A DNA stretch of 64,000 nucleotides from Halichoerus grypus (GCF_964656455.1 NC_135716.1:80936484-81000483); one strand, 5' to 3'. Shown: positions 1 to 13,030, counted from the stretch's first letter. A program made the numbers and translations. Notes: generated by a model from the letters alone, not told the origin.

Positions 1-2042
1 GAAGCAGAGATGGCTCAGGAGGGGACGTAGACATCAAAGGTGGTCAAAGTTTACTTCATTATGTATAATTATATATGTTCTCAAAATTACAAAAATAAAG
101 ATAAAAGAAAGTGAAAGCCTCTAGGAACCACTTCACCTTTAGAATTGATGAAAGGAAAAAGAAGGCAGAGCTTCCACAGTATGCCCGACTGACACCCTCC
201 ACTCAAGTAAGCTTCTGGTTTTCCCCAGTGATGGCTCATTGCTTAAACCTGGAAAGTGGGGGATTAAGGAGCATGGCTGCCCATCACTAGTAGAGTCAGC
301 CAGGAAAGAGCAGTGAGGGGAGAGGAGAATGACCCTCACCTTCATCTGCAGCTGCAAGACTTCCTCACTTTGCCCTGGAGTGTGCTGTTCAGAAGACTGG
401 GCCCAGGACCAGAGCACTTCTGTCTGCTAGCCATCTAGTTCCTACTCATGTCAAAGCAGGTATGCCCAAGCCTGCTTTGAAGGTAGGGGAGGGAGGATGT
501 CCTGAATTCAAACTCCAGCTCCCAATCTCTTCAACTCCATACCTCCCTCCTTCTCCTTCTACATTGTTCTGTCTTTCATGCTATATCCTGACACAGAAAC
601 TGACTCCCTTGTATTTACCATTCCACTGTAATTCCTTTTCATGTGCTCCAAGTGAAAATGTTCAGGAATATAAATAAGGAGGGGGAAGAGCATGCCATAG
701 GGAGGAATATGGAAATGACAAGTTTCAGTGACAGTCAAGAGGCTCTGAAATTAGTTTATGGCCACCATCCATCCCTTGGGCCCAGGAGATTTGTCTCTGG
801 GTTTCTCCTGGTATCTTGTCCTCAAGTGTATCCTGCCAATCACCCTTCCCATGCTAAGATCTTTAGGAGCTAAGATCAGTTGGAATCACCTGTGTCTTTG
901 GGTCCTAAATTCTTGTGACCTATTAATGTCCCTGGTGCCAGGAATCTCTAGCAGGAAAATTCCTCTCTTATCTTAGGGAAGCTCACCTGAAGAAGCAGGC
1001 CTCTCCAGACCTCTCCTTATCTCCTCTGCATGGGCACAAGAATTATGGTGTCTTGTCAGGCAGCATTTCCTGGCCAAATCAAGGGAAACTGTCCATTTAC
1101 TCTCCGACCTTTTGGGAAAGTAACTCCTGGGAGCCTTTCTTGTCTGGTGGAAAATTACAGCACAGCACTTCTAAAAGACAGGCTGTAAAATACTCTTCAT
1201 GTCTTGTTCAAGTCTGCAAAGCTCTACAGGTGAAGCTCTAGGCTTGATAGAGTCCAGCTAACTCTGCCAATGAGTGCTCTGTGCCTTTGGGACCTGGGGG
1301 ACCTTCTGCTCATGTGCAAATCTGAGCTAGAATCTCAAAGAAAGACATTTCTTAGGACAGCATTCAGCTCCAGATGCCGCCACAGCCTTTCTCTCTCATC
1401 TCCTGCCTCTCCCTTAAGAGCTAAAAAGGGGTCATGGGACAAAGTAAATCCAGTTTACATGAATGCATCTAAGAGGTTTAGTGTTTTCTAAGGCATATTT
1501 GTCCACAAATACATAAAAAGAGTTTGTAACAATTGCTTCTATTCTCCTCCGGTGGCCTCAAAGCTGACCAAAGAGGAAACCAAAGAAGCTTCTGAGTACT
1601 TGAAATTCAGTGTCCAAATATTCACTAAATGTGTTGAGACACTTTTTTTTTTTCATTATTTAGAAGGTCAGTGAAGTTAAGTAATCAGAAAAAAACAAGA
1701 GAGAGGTGTAAAAAGCTAGAACTGCACTTAGATGACATTGTGATTAAATGGTCCCAAATGAGATTAGAAATATATGGCATTTGGGGAAAATATATTAATT
1801 AAGTGTATCACTTCCTCACAACAGCAAATTTGGCAACCTCAAATACAAAAGGATCTCTCCAAGAAGAAGCTAATGAAGTAATAAGATTGAGGCAGATATG
1901 GATAAAAGGGCAAGAAAAAAAGTATGCACCAAGCAAGTGATTAAGAGCTTATACTACATTGGACTCTAATTCTATGGGTAACCCAAAAGGGCACAACTCA
2001 CTATCCCCTTCTTTAAAGAACTTATATTAAAATTACAATTCT
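1..2042. other. Non-repetitive DNA, no gene recognised
   Basis: I see no recognisable repeat, RNA gene or convincing coding frame here. The open frames on both strands are all under 95 codons and have no domain, and they overlap each other without a codon pattern. A short T-run lies near 1644. This is probably intronic or intergenic sequence. Confidence 0.5.
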
Positions 2043-2575
2043 GATATATCCAAAAGAATTGAAAACAGACACTGAGAGAAATACTTGTACACACATATTC
2101 ATAGCAACTTTATTCACAATAACCAAAAGGGGGAAGGAAGCCAAATAAATGATCATCAACAGATAAATGGACAGCAAGATGTGGTCTATCCACACAGTGG
2201 AATATCACTCGGCCATAAAAAGGAATGAAGTCGTGATACATGTTGTGCCATGCATGAACCTTGAAAACACTATGCTCAGTGAAAGAAATCAGACACAATA
2301 GGCCTCACATTGCCTGATTCCATCTATATGAAATACCCAGAATAGGTAAATTCATGGAGGCAGACAGTAGATTCGTGGTTGCCAGGGGCAAGGGAACAAG
2401 GAGAATGCAGAGTGACTGTTAATGGTACAGAATCTTCTTTAGGGTTTGCTAACATATTCTGACTACATAGAGGTGGTGGTTGCACAGCAGAGTGTACTAA
2501 ATGCCACTGAACTGTACACTGAAATGTAAGTTTATATTATATAATTTCACCTCAATTTAAAAAAACACACACATT
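2043..2575 (+). repeat. Old LINE-1 (L1M-type) 3' end
   Basis: The stretch follows the ordered landmarks of an old mammalian L1 3' end: the 'tattcacaataaccaaaa' block, 'ggaatatcactcggccataa', 'ccttgaaaacactatgctca', 'gtggttgccaggggcaaggg', then 'ccactgaactgtacact' and an AT-rich end. It covers the last part of ORF2 and the 3'UTR. It is 5' truncated, and stop codons run through the ORF2 part. The exact L1M subfamily cannot be assigned by eye. Confidence 0.85.
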
Positions 2576-2578
2576 TTA

Positions 2579-2790
2579 GGGGCTCCTGGTGGTTCAGTCA
2601 ATTAGGCATCTAACTCTTGACTTTGACTCAGGTGGTAATCTCAAGGTTGTGAGATCAAGCCCCAAGTCCAGCTCCATGCTGGGTGTGGAGTCAGCTTAAG
2701 ATTCTCTCTCTCCTTCTCCCTTGGCCCCCTCTGCCTGCTCACGCTCTCTCTCTCTCTAAATGAATGAATAAAGATCTTTTAAAAAAATTT
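2579..2790 (+). repeat. CAN SINE (tRNA-Lys-derived, carnivoran)
   Basis: The element has the SINE head 'ggggctcctggtggttcagt', a CT-rich middle (about 2704-2757) and an AATAAA-type A-rich tail. The head is diverged from consensus, so this is an older copy. No clean target-site duplication was found. Confidence 0.88.
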
Positions 2791-3148
2791 TTTAACTGCA
2801 TTTTGATGGAATGTCAGAAATCATCTAGCAATTTTCTTTTTAGCCACAGAATATTTTCTTCAAATGAAAATATATTGGCATGCTAAAGTGTAAAGAGACA
2901 AACATGGAATTTCTCCAGCTAAAACAAAGGTAGGTGAGCCTCTGGGCCCTCAGTGCTCACCTCTGTGTCCCAGCAGCCCGGAAAGAGATGCCACTGAATC
3001 GCTAGGGTTCCAAAAAGGATATGACATAACCCATCTTCTTACATAAAAACTCTGAGGCAGAAAGGATATGTCAATTGTCTTAAAAACTCAGGCATTTTTG
3101 AAAGTTTGAAGACAGATTCATTATATTTCCCATGTGAAAGATACCAAT
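2791..3148. other. Unique sequence between two SINEs
   Basis: I recognise no repeat and no coding frame in these bases. Confidence 0.5.
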
Positions 3149-3163
3149 AAAAACTTAGCTAAG

Positions 3164-3345
3164 GGGATGCCTCGGTGGCTCAGTCAGTTAAGCACCTGCC
3201 CAGTGTCCTGGGATCAAGTCCCACATCAGGCTCCCTGCTCAGCGGGAAGCCTAATTCTCTCCCTCTGCTGCTCTCCCTGCTTGTGCTCGCTCTTTCTCTC
3301 TCTCTCTCTGACAAATAAATAAAATCTTTAAAAAACAAAAACAAA
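3164..3345 (+). repeat. CAN SINE with exact target-site duplication
   Basis: Starts 'ggggatgcctcggtggctca', has a CT-rich middle and ends in an AAATAAATAAAATC tail. It is flanked by the perfect 15-bp duplication aaaaacttagctaag at 3149-3163 and 3346-3360, which fixes both ends and shows insertion by L1-type target-primed reverse transcription. A block of the tRNA-like region is shorter than in sister copies ('cacctgcccagtgtcctggg'). Confidence 0.95.
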
Positions 3346-3550
3346 AAAAACTTAGCTAAGTGCTAAATAAATAGTGTGGATAACACATGCAGAGGTGTGA
3401 GAAAAGTGGGCATAGGGAGGGCCGGGGTCCCCCAGAGACCATGTTACCTGGGCCAGCAGAGCAGTGCAGACACTCTGGAAGAGATGCCAACACAGAAAAA
3501 TGTCAAAACAGATTACTATTACGTCTGTGTACAATAAAGAGCTTAAGCAA

Positions 3551-3745
3551 GGGGATGTCTTGCTGGATCAGTCTGACTTCAGCTCAGGTCATGATCTCAG
3601 GGTCCTGGGCTGGAGCCCCGTGTGGGGCTCCCTGCTCAGTGGGGAGTCTGCTCCTCCCTCTCTTTCTCCCTCGGCCCCTCTCCCTGCTCATGCTCTCTTT
3701 CTCTCTCTCTCTCTCTCGCAAATAAATAAATAAAATATTTTTTTA
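3551..3745 (+). repeat. CAN SINE, diverged head
   Basis: The body matches the family: 'tcaggtcatgatctcagggt', a 'ctccctgctcagtggggagt' box, a long CT run (3695-3717) and an AAATAAATAAATAAAAT tail. The head is diverged (ggggatgtcttgctgg) and has lost part of the A-box region. No convincing target-site duplication was seen. Confidence 0.88.
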
Positions 3746-3747
3746 AT

Positions 3748-3885
3748 GTGTGTCAATAATTACATCAATAATTAAATTATTTATTATTTATCAGTTATTA
3801 AATAATATATGAAATCATTACAAAATAATATATTAATAATTTAAATAGTAATGTTATTTATAACTTATATGTTAATAATCATAGA
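3748..3885. repeat. AT-rich low-complexity tract
   Basis: An almost pure A/T stretch made of irregular TTATTAAT/AATAATAT motifs directly downstream of a SINE tail. It is not a clean short-period repeat. Confidence 0.75.
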
Positions 3886-5581
3886 ACATTCTTCTCTCTA
3901 ATTCTCTGCCCTAAGAGCTCATTACACAGAAAAGCACAGCCCCTTCCTCTCCCTAGTTCATATGAAGAACCACCAAGTGGTAAACATCCACCCAGTATCC
4001 TCCCACAAACTCAGCCCGGGAGACACAGGAGCTGGAACCCTGAGCCAGGATGGATCAATGCTCCCAAACTCTGGAGCAACTTCTCGTTGGGAATTGGGTG
4101 CAGCAAGGATGGCATCTGTCCTGTCCCAGTGGCATCCTCTCCTGCAGGAGCTTCTCCAACACCCTCCATTACAGACTTTACCTGGCTCAAAACCCCACTG
4201 GGTGAAGTACAGCGTGCTCCTGACCCTTCTGTTTCAGATGCTAGGGAGACTGACTACAGTGAGATGAGGAGTGTCATTTTCTGCTGTTTTCCAGGATAGT
4301 TACTGGGGCAAAAAGGAAATATTCCTGATTTCCACACTGATGAAACTACTGGACTGTACGGTAAAGATTCTGGATGTACTGGAAACGTTTCCTCTTTTTC
4401 CAGTTCTGTGAGTCTTTCAAATGTGTGTAAAAAAGAAATGAGAAACCAGGTGAAGAATGTTATTAAGAACAGAAGTGAGTTTTAGAGCCTACTGGAAGTC
4501 AGAGCTGAAATTTGGACAGAGGGGGCATGTCAGAGATCACCACAGAGCAGACAGTTTTGTGTAAGTTGGGGCAATTTATACATGGAGCCACCTTCTGTCT
4601 CTTTCCCAGTGGATATTGCATCTTACCCAAGGACAGCGTTTGGAAAGGAGAGCGTGAACTGGACCTAAAACGTGTAAGAAGGTAAAAATTAACTACCCAT
4701 AGAACAGGCTTAAGTCCTTGGCAGTAACTTGTGTCATAGCTTCCACCCGAGGCACTCCAACACCCGCCCGCCCTCTTGACCACTTTGATTTAGATACATG
4801 ACAGTCAGCAAGCCTGGGCAGGAAGCAGTCAGATGCCCACCCAGATCTTTGCATGTCTGAGTCACCCACGTTGATTATGAGCCATTCCCAAGCCAAGAAA
4901 ATAAAATGCTTCACTTATCAGAAACATACAACTTCCCAGATCATGCCTATTTTACTTGAAGACTATCTTCAGAAATACATTAACAGGATCCCTCTGTACA
5001 TTACCCATGTTTATACTTAGAAAAACAGCAATGTCTTGCCAAAGATTTCAAATGGGTTTAGAGAGGAAAAGTCCATAAAACATAGGTATGTGTAAGTTTT
5101 AACTGCAGAATTTTTTCTGAGAAGGTAGGAAAAGCTACACCACCAGCTCTATCTAGACACATCTATGTTCACATAGAATGGGCATCCTTTCTCAGAGAAC
5201 AGGTTCCTTCATTCTTTTACAAGGGTGGGCACTGCCCTCTGCTGATTACTCAAAAATGGGGGGAAAAAAGATACTTGATATATGTAAGGGCAGAAGTCTC
5301 TCTCCCTCCCAACCAGTCCCTCTTCCTGAAATGGACACTTTACAGCATCACATACCCTTTTTCTCTGACCTTCAAACTGAGCCATCTCATAGCTCATTAA
5401 CTGAAGCCAGAAGCCTATGACAGACTAAATCTTGGTCTCTGAGTGCCCAGAACAGACTTGGCCACAAGACCTTGGTCTCATCAAAGTTCAGAGGGTCACA
5501 AAGAAGACACTTGTGCACAGATGACTCAGGGACCCTGGCTACTGAAAGGGAACCAAAACTCCATGGGCAAATGTCACCTCT
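3886..5581. other. Non-repetitive DNA, no gene recognised
   Basis: No repeat or coding signature was recognised. The longest frame (3962-4267, 101 codons) overlaps another frame of similar length on the same strand (4087-4299) and has no recognisable domain, so I regard both as chance. Confidence 0.5.
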
Positions 5582-5591
5582 AAAGGCCACA

Positions 5592-5806
5592 CCTTTACTC
5601 TCTTTTTTTAATTTATTTATTTATTTTAGAGAGAGAGAGAGTACAGGAGAGCAAGTAGGGGAAGGGCAGAGGGAGAGAATCCTTCAAGCAGATTCCCTGC
5701 CAAGCACAGAGCCTGATGTGGGCTTAATCCCACCACCCATGAGATCATGACCTGAGCTGAAACCTAGAGCTGGATGCCCAACTGACTGAGCCACCCAGGC
5801 ACCCCA
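5592..5806 (-). repeat. CAN SINE, minus strand
   Basis: Read on the minus strand the element starts ggggtgcctgggtggctcag and ends in a TTTATTTATTTATT tail complement at 5605-5630. It is flanked by the exact 10-bp duplication aaaggccaca at 5582-5591 and 5807-5816. Confidence 0.94.
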
Positions 5807-6136
5807 AAAGGCCACAGACTTCATGACCCAGGTGTCCCTCTGCATACAGCCAAGGACTGTGTCTCCCAGCAGTAGCCAGGAAGGAGCACAAGGACACAGA
5901 AGCTCAAATGCAATGCAGGAAAGAGCCAAATGGGGTCTACTGACTGTGGTTAACAGCACCAGCTCCACACAGAGGATAAAGCTCATATGGAATTCACCTA
6001 ACAAAGAGTGAATTCTCTCTTCCACTCAGCCCCGGGCTAGGTACCAGGGCCACTGGCCATGAGTAACACCCAGCCCTTTGGCCAACATGGAAACTGCAAG
6101 GAACATGAATGGAATTTAAATCGAACAGCTATTCTT

Positions 6137-6308
6137 TTTCTTTTCTTAAAGATTTTATTTATTTGAGAGAGAGAGAGAGCACAAGCAGGTGGAGGGGCAG
6201 AGCTCCCTGCTGAGCAGGGAGCTTGATGTGGGGCTCCATCCCAGGATCCTGAGATCATGACCGGAGCCAAAGGCAGACGCTTAACTGACTGAGCCACCCA
6301 GGCACCCC
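6137..6308 (-). repeat. CAN SINE, minus strand
   Basis: An inverted CAN SINE with an AAAGATTTTATTTATTT tail complement, a GA-rich run and the head complement 'ctgactgagccacccaggca'. The flanking duplication is tcgaacagctattctt (6121-6136) and tcaaacagctattctt (6309-6324), 16 bp with one mismatch. Confidence 0.95.
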
Positions 6309-6324
6309 TCAAACAGCTATTCTT

Positions 6325-8724
6325 GAGTGAAAACAGCATAATAAACAATATAAATTGACTTTTGCAAAAGGATGACAAAGCAGAGAAAGGGTTCTTGATT
6401 TCCTTATAGGTTACACCATTTGCTGAAATCTCCATTATAAAACATTTTAAAGCAGTCTAAAAACAGAATAAAAAATGAGTGAATCTGAATGCTAAAATTA
6501 GCCAATTGCATAAACAAACAAAAAACTCAATCCACCTTTAAACACCTAGTTTTATTTTAACCAGCTCCTTAAGAGAACTAACAGCACCCAATGACAAAGC
6601 AGCAAATCTCTTCAGTAACACTAGACTCAATGGAGCAAAACTGAAAAAAACAAATATTTTTCTTGAGAAACACCACCCACGAGCTTTCCATATGCATTTA
6701 TTTAATGTAAACTCTCTTGGTGAATGTCACAAAACATGAAAGGTGTGCTGTTCTTGGAGTCTGCCCAGCACTGCAGGGAAAACATTTCTGGTTACTGGAA
6801 GAGCTGGATGGTCGGACTCTGAGGAGCCCAGGCCCAAAGCTTGTTCATAGTGATTCTGCCTGGTTTCGTCTCTGGAGGCATTAAAACAATAATCAAAACA
6901 CTCTGTACTTATATAGCATCTTTCACCCAGGAATTTCAGAGCCCTTTGCAAACATTAACTTGTTCATCCTCCCTGTGTTATGTGGTCAGCTGGGGGGCGG
7001 TAGCTCAGGCATCCAAATAATGGCCTAAAGCTCCCACTTTTCTGGCCTGGAGATCATAGCCCACAAGTCAGAGTGGCATTGAAGAGGGGCCTCAGCTCTC
7101 CACAATCCCATACAAGCAAAAGCAGCACCTAGGGCTCACCGTTTAAGAGCCGAGCCTCTCCCAGCTACCATGTTAGTCGGCAGAAGCCCTAGCATGCCAC
7201 CAGTGTACCATAGAGCAATGGACCAAAGGTGTGGATTTGTCTGGTATAGTAAATATTTCAGAGGAATAGTCACTTGAACAAAAAACAAATACCTCCAGAT
7301 TTAAGTAAACACCCAAGGCATCTTCCAAAATCTTGTTTGGATTGGACTTGGTCTAGAATAGGCCCAGGTCATAAGAACTGGTTTCCTGGGATTTGAAATT
7401 TGGGATTTATAGAAGAATCAAAACTTCTCTAACATGATTACTGGTTGCTTCACAGTCTAAATCTAGGGCAGACCACTGGGGCTAAAATGGGATCCCCAGC
7501 AGTCTGTAAGCATTCCCTCATGATGCCTACAGCCTTGGGGTGCAAACCCACAAACCAGAAACTCTCAGGGGACACTCAGTGTCTAGAGAATGCCTTGATC
7601 TTTGAAGACTCAACTTTTAACACCCTGCAGTTCAAAAAAGCTATCTTTCTTCTAGACTCCTAGGGTTCATATGACTTTTCAGTGTGATCATAATGCATTA
7701 GTTGATGGAAAATCAGAACATACAATGCAGAAGTCTTAGAGATGAGAACAGAAAGAAGGAATATTTATGAGAGCAAAGACCCTGCTAAGGAGGGGGGCAG
7801 CAAAGGAAGTGGTGGAGAGCAGAAAGGTCAGGAAAGGAACACACATAACTTCATTTAAGGGCAAAAGAGACTGCCTTCAGAAAAACATAAACATTGTATC
7901 CTACATGACATTAAAAGGGAATTATTAATTTAAAAAATTTTATCTGCCAATCACAGAACCATCCTATCTTCATCTGGAAAATGTGAGAGTTGTCCGTGAT
8001 CTCCTAAGTGATGAATGAATCAATAGGATATTTTGTCACTGCCTGCCTGCCTGTGGTATATAAGCGGGTTTTCATGTTAGACAGTCTGAGTCATTTTCAC
8101 CTAAGATTTTAACGCTCAACCTCAGAAGTTTCAAACAGATTAAGATTAGTTTTTATTCCATTCCAGTTATGTCAAGGCCAGGGGAGACTCCTGGCCAAGG
8201 GAACTGGTGGGAAGATGAGGCTCCCAGGGACTCCTTGCCAAGCTCCCAGGTCCTGCGGAAATGGCCAAGTCACAACCCTGGCTCACTGTTCAAATGACTA
8301 AGTCACCTTCTACTCTACACCCAGGTTGGCAGGGAAGCTGTTCTACAGAGTCTGTAAGGTCCCACAATTCCTTTCTTCCTGGTTGAAAAAGTCTCCCACT
8401 TCAGTTCACTGTAAAATGATGGTTTATATATTCTATTTTCTTTTCTAGTTCAGTGAAGGCAAAACAGAGCAAACAGAGTTGGATATGTGTCCCATGCACC
8501 AGCGTTCTGTCTTGCTCTGTGATGTTAAAATAGCAAATTGTGGTGTCAGGGTCTGGTTATCACAGAGGAAAGCTGTAACTTTCTGGAATAAAACATTTTA
8601 AAAATCATTCCTCCAGTATAATATGGTCTCTGCTCTTCTTCCCACACATTAGCACCTAGGAATGAGAACATCTTAGTAAAACTCTCTGGGGAAATTTTGA
8701 TATTTGCAGAGGATAGATAACTTT
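6325..8724. other. Mostly unique DNA upstream of L1A
   Basis: No coding exon can be supported. A TATA-like string (gtatataagcgg, about 8055) and an AATAAA (about 8588) are present, but with no transcript structure between them they are probably chance. A short stretch near 6885-6965 may be an ancient repeat and is listed separately. Confidence 0.45.
6885..6965. repeat. Possible ancient amniote/mammalian repeat fragment
   Basis: The order of motifs 'tatagcatctttcaccc', 'aatttcagagccctttgcaa' and 'gttcatcctccctgtgttat' resembles an old dispersed repeat found as short conserved fragments in mammalian genomes. The resemblance is from memory and weak, so no family name is given. Confidence 0.28.
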
Positions 8725-8740
8725 AAAATGTATGAGTTTG

Positions 8741-10703
8741 GGAGGAGTTAAGATGGCAGATGGTGTAGTAGGGGGACCCTGAACTTGCCTGGTCCTCTGA
8801 ATACAACTAGATCAACATTCAACAATTTGGAACAACTAGAAAGATGATCTGAGGATTAAGGAAACAGTCTGTACAGCTGGAGCAAGAGAACATGGCAGAT
8901 GTGAGGTTTGGAGCCCTGAACTGGGGGAGAGGAAAGCCACAAGGCTGCGAAGGGGACAGAACCCACTTCCTGGAGCAAAGTCGGGGAGAAGGAGAAAGCA
9001 GGAAAATGCTGAGTGGGTTTCAACTGAACAATAAGCCACGGCGAGGAGATCCCCTGGGTTGCACAGGGAGAGGTCACTCGACTTCTCAGAGGTCATTGGG
9101 AAGAGTGTATTTTGCCTCTCCAAGGACCAAAGGCCAGCTGGGGCCATTGAGCAGTGCTCATCATCAGGATCAGAGGTGTGCACAGAGGGCAGAAAACCTC
9201 ATAATAACTTTTCTCTGTGAGCCACAATAGGCTTAAACTTCTGTGTATGCTGAGCAGCTGCTGCTTTTCTGTGGCAGAACTGAGTAGAAAGCAGAGACTG
9301 GGGCAGATTGAAGATAACCTGGCCGTGGTTTTTGTTGTCTGCCACAATACATTCAAGCCTCTGTGATGACTTTTCTGGGACAGAAGGGAGTAAGGGACTG
9401 AGTCAAGTGCAGACAGCTGATAACCTGGTTCCAGCTTTTCGCTGAGCATTACAATAAACTCTAGGCTCTGTGTGAGCACTGTTCAATGGCTTTTTGGGAT
9501 GGGACAGTGCTGGGCACACCCTGAGCCTCTCCTCTGGGGGACAGGAGTGGGCCTGCACCTTACCAGACCCCTTAAAACTTGGAGTTTTGAATCCCAGCCA
9601 CTGACCAGAGGTAAAATACAGGAGATCTGTGGGTGTGCTGATGGCCCTGGCACAGACTGGTTAAGGGCAGGGAACTGACAAAAGCCCAGGACACAGGAGA
9701 TTGTTTGCTTTTCTAAGAGGGCCTCCTGAACAGCAGTGGTAGGGAGTTCTGTTCCCCAGGGACAAGAGGGTGGGTAATGCCACATTCTACCTCCTCCACC
9801 ACCAGCACAGTGGGACTTTGGAGAGAAACAGAGCACCTCCAGTGGAGGCTGGAGTCCCCTACACTAAACCCCGCCCCCCAGCACCTGGCAGGAACATCTT
9901 TACAACGGCAACTCAGCTTGTCAGCCAGACCAGCAGGCCTCCCCTCAGAAGACCAACACAGGCCCCTGCATCTACCAAGTCTACTGATTAAAGAAACCTC
10001 CAAAACATCATCTTCTGGTGGAAATAGGGTCAGGCTTGCTTCTTAATTTTTCTCATCTTTTCTTTATTTTTAAATTTTTTTTATTTTTCTATTTCTTATT
10101 TTTTATTCTTTACCCTTTATTTTATATATATATATTCTGTTTTTTCCTTTCCTCATCTTTGTGTGTGTGTGTGTGTGTATCAGGCTTATAAACTTTTGTT
10201 CATTTGTTGGTTCGCTTGTTTCATTCTCTTATTTTTCAGGTCAGGCTTCTTTTTTTTTTTCTCTCTCTCTTTCTTTTTTCCCTACTCTTTTTTCCTTCTT
10301 TCTTTCTTATTTTTTAGAATCAGGCTTATAGTTTATTGTTCATCTGTTTGTTTGCATTTTTGTCCCATTTCCTTTTCTCTTGTATTGGATCAGGCTTTCT
10401 TTCTGTTGTTTTTTGTTTTTTGTTTTTATTTTTATTTTTTCTTTTCTTTTTTCTTTTACAGGCTTATCTTAAACAAATCAAAGCACACCTACTTAAAGGT
10501 CCAAACACACCCTACTACAAGCAAGAAAACTCTGTAGAGGAAGGGCCAGGGAGAAAGAGCAGACAAAACACAACAGCAGTGTGTACACAGCACACACCAG
10601 AAACGCTTCCTAAAGTCTTTGTTGTTGTTATTATTATTGCTGATTTTGCTGGGGGGTTTTTTCTTTTTTTTTTTTTTCTTTCCTCCTTTCTTTTCTGGAC
10701 CCA
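8741..10703 (+). promoter_or_regulatory. L1A 5'UTR / internal promoter region
   Basis: The 5'UTR precedes ORF1 and in L1 carries an internal RNA polymerase II promoter. The AAGATGGC near the first bases (8750-8757) matches the YY1 core that positions the L1 start in other mammals. The second half (about 10040-10690) is strongly T-rich on this strand and includes a (GT)n run at 10161-10179. Several open frames of 96-128 codons lie antisense in the GC-richer first half and are discussed as a finding. Confidence 0.75.
10161..10179. repeat. (GT)n microsatellite
   Basis: An uninterrupted GT dinucleotide run of about nine units inside the T-rich part of the L1A 5'UTR. Confidence 0.85.
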
Positions 10704-11611
10704 ATGACTAGATAGAGAAACTCATCCCAAAAGAAAGAACAGAAGGTAATACCCATCACCAGGGATTTAATGAATAGGAATATAAGTAAAATGTCTGAAC
10801 TAGAATTTAAAACAATGATTATAAAGATACTAACTGGGCTTTAAAAAAAGCATAGAAGCCCTAGAGAATACCTTACTGTAGAAATAAAAGAACTAAAATC
10901 TAATCAGGCTAAAACTAAAAATACTATTACAAAGATGCAGTCAAATGGAGGCTTTAACAGTGAAGATAGATGAGGCAGAAGAGAGAGTCGGTGATGTAGA
11001 AGACAAAATGATAGAGAATAAGGAAGCTGATAAGAAGAAATACAACTACTGGATCATGAAGGAAGACTTCCAGAAATCAGGGATTCCATGAAGTGAAATA
11101 ATGTCCAGATAAAAGGGGTCCCAGAAGACACAGAATGGGAGAGAGGAATAGAAGGTTTATTTGAATAAATTATAGCTGAGAACTTTCCTAGCCTGGGGAA
11201 GGAAACAGGCATTCAAGTGCAAGAGGCACAGAGAACACCCCTCAAAATCAATGAAAATAGGTCAACACCTCAACATATAATAGTGAAGCTTGCAAATTTC
11301 AAAGATAAAGAGAAATACTGAAAGCAGCTTGGGACAAGAGGTTCTTAACCTACAAGGGTAGAAACATAAGGCTGGCAGCAGACCTGTCCACACAGACCCT
11401 GGTGGGCCAGAAGGGACTGGCATGATATATTCAATGTGCTAAATGAGAAAAATATGCAGCCAAGAATACTTTATCCAGCAAGGCTATCATTCAGAATAGA
11501 AGGAGAGATAAAGAGTTTCCAGGACAAAGAAAAACTAAATGAATTTGTGAACACTAAACCAGCCGTGCAAGAAATATTAAAGGGGATCCTTTCAGTGAAG
11601 AGAGAGCCCAA
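10704..11611 (+). pseudogene. L1A ORF1 (L1 RNA-binding protein), broken
   Basis: The ORF1 product is a trimeric RNA chaperone that coats L1 RNA in the cytoplasmic particle. Here the ATG at 10704 is followed within four codons by a stop, and further frame breaks cut the coiled-coil and RRM parts. The C-terminal domain is still readable in the frame from 11436: 'LNEKNMQPRILYPARLSF' followed by 'EGEIKSFQDKEKLNEF'. The usual ORF1 stop, TAA in the sister element L1C, reads TCA here. The frame therefore runs on without a stop into the start of ORF2. The original length would be about 300 codons, the usual size for the family. Confidence 0.88.
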
Positions 11612-13030
11612 AAGTAACAAACACCAGAAAGGAATAGAGACAGTCTACAGAAACAGTGACTTAACAGGAAATACAATGGCACTAACTTCATATCTTTCAA
11701 GAATTACTCTGAATGTAAATGGAATAAATGTTCCAATCAAAACACATAGGGTATCAGAATGGATTTAAAAAAATGAGACCCATCGATATGTTGTCTATGG
11801 GAGACCCATTTTAGACCCAAAGACACCTCCAGATTGAAAGTGAGGGGGTGGAGCACTATTTACCCTGCCAATAGACAACAAAAGAAAGCTGCAGTAGCAT
11901 CCTTATATCAGACAAACTAAATTTTAAGCCAAAGACTGCAATAAGAGATGAAGAAGGATACTATCTCATAATAAAAGGGTCTATCTAGCAAGAAGATCTA
12001 ACAATTGTAAATATTTATGCCCCTAACTTGGGAGCACCCAAATATGTAAATCTATTAATAATAAACATAAAGAAACTCATTGATAATAATACAAAAATAA
12101 TAGGGGACTTTAACACCCCATTCACAGAAATTGACACATCAACCTAAACAAGGGCTTTGAGTGACACACTGGACCAGATGAACTTCCCAGATATATTCAG
12201 AGCATCTCATCCTAAAGCAGCACAATACACATGCTTTTCAAGTGCACCTGGAACATTCTCTAGAATAGATCATATACTGGGTCACAAATAGGACTCAACT
12301 GGGACAAAAAGATTAGGATTTTACCATGCATATTTTCAAACCACAATGCTTTAAAACTTGAAGTCAACCACAGGAAAAAATTTGAAAGGACCACAAATAC
12401 ATGGAGGTTAAAGAGCATCCTACTAAAGAATGAATAGGTCAACCAGGAAATTAAAGAAGAATTTTAAATAAATATATGTAAGCAAATGAAAATGAAAACA
12501 CGACAGTTCAGAACCTTTGGGATGCAGCAAAGGTGGTCTTAAGAGGGAAGTATGTAGCAATACAGGCCTTCCTCAATAAACAAGAAAAGTCTGAAACACA
12601 CAAGCTAAACTTACACCAAAAGAGCTGGAAAAAGAACAGCAAATAAAGCCTAAATCTAGCAAGAGTAATAATAATGATTATAGTAAAAATCAATGATATA
12701 GAAATTAAAAAAAAAAAAACAGTAGAACAGATCAACAAACCTAGGAGCTGGTTCTTTGAAAGAATTAATAAGATCAATAAATCCTTAGCCAGACTTATCA
12801 AAAAGAAAAAAGAAATGACCCAAATAAATAAAATCATGAACAAAAGGGAGAGGTCATAACCAACACTGAAGAAATACAATTATAAGAGATTGTTATGAGA
12901 AATTATATACCAACAAATTAGGCAATCTGGAAGAAATGGATGCAACCTGGAAACACATAAACTACCAAAACTGAAACAGGAAGAAATAGAAAACCTGAAC
13001 AGACCCATAACTAGCAAAGAAATTGAATCA

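Noticed and set aside
3962..4299. Overlapping 101- and 70-codon frames as a small gene
   Set aside because: Two different frames are open over the same bases with no domain or splice context; chance is the simpler reading.
8055..8066. TATA box of a cellular promoter
   Set aside because: A lone TATATAAG string with no initiator, CpG island or downstream exon that can be supported.
10163..10537. 124-codon Phe-rich frame in the L1A 5'UTR
   Set aside because: Translation of a T-rich tract; no real protein signature.
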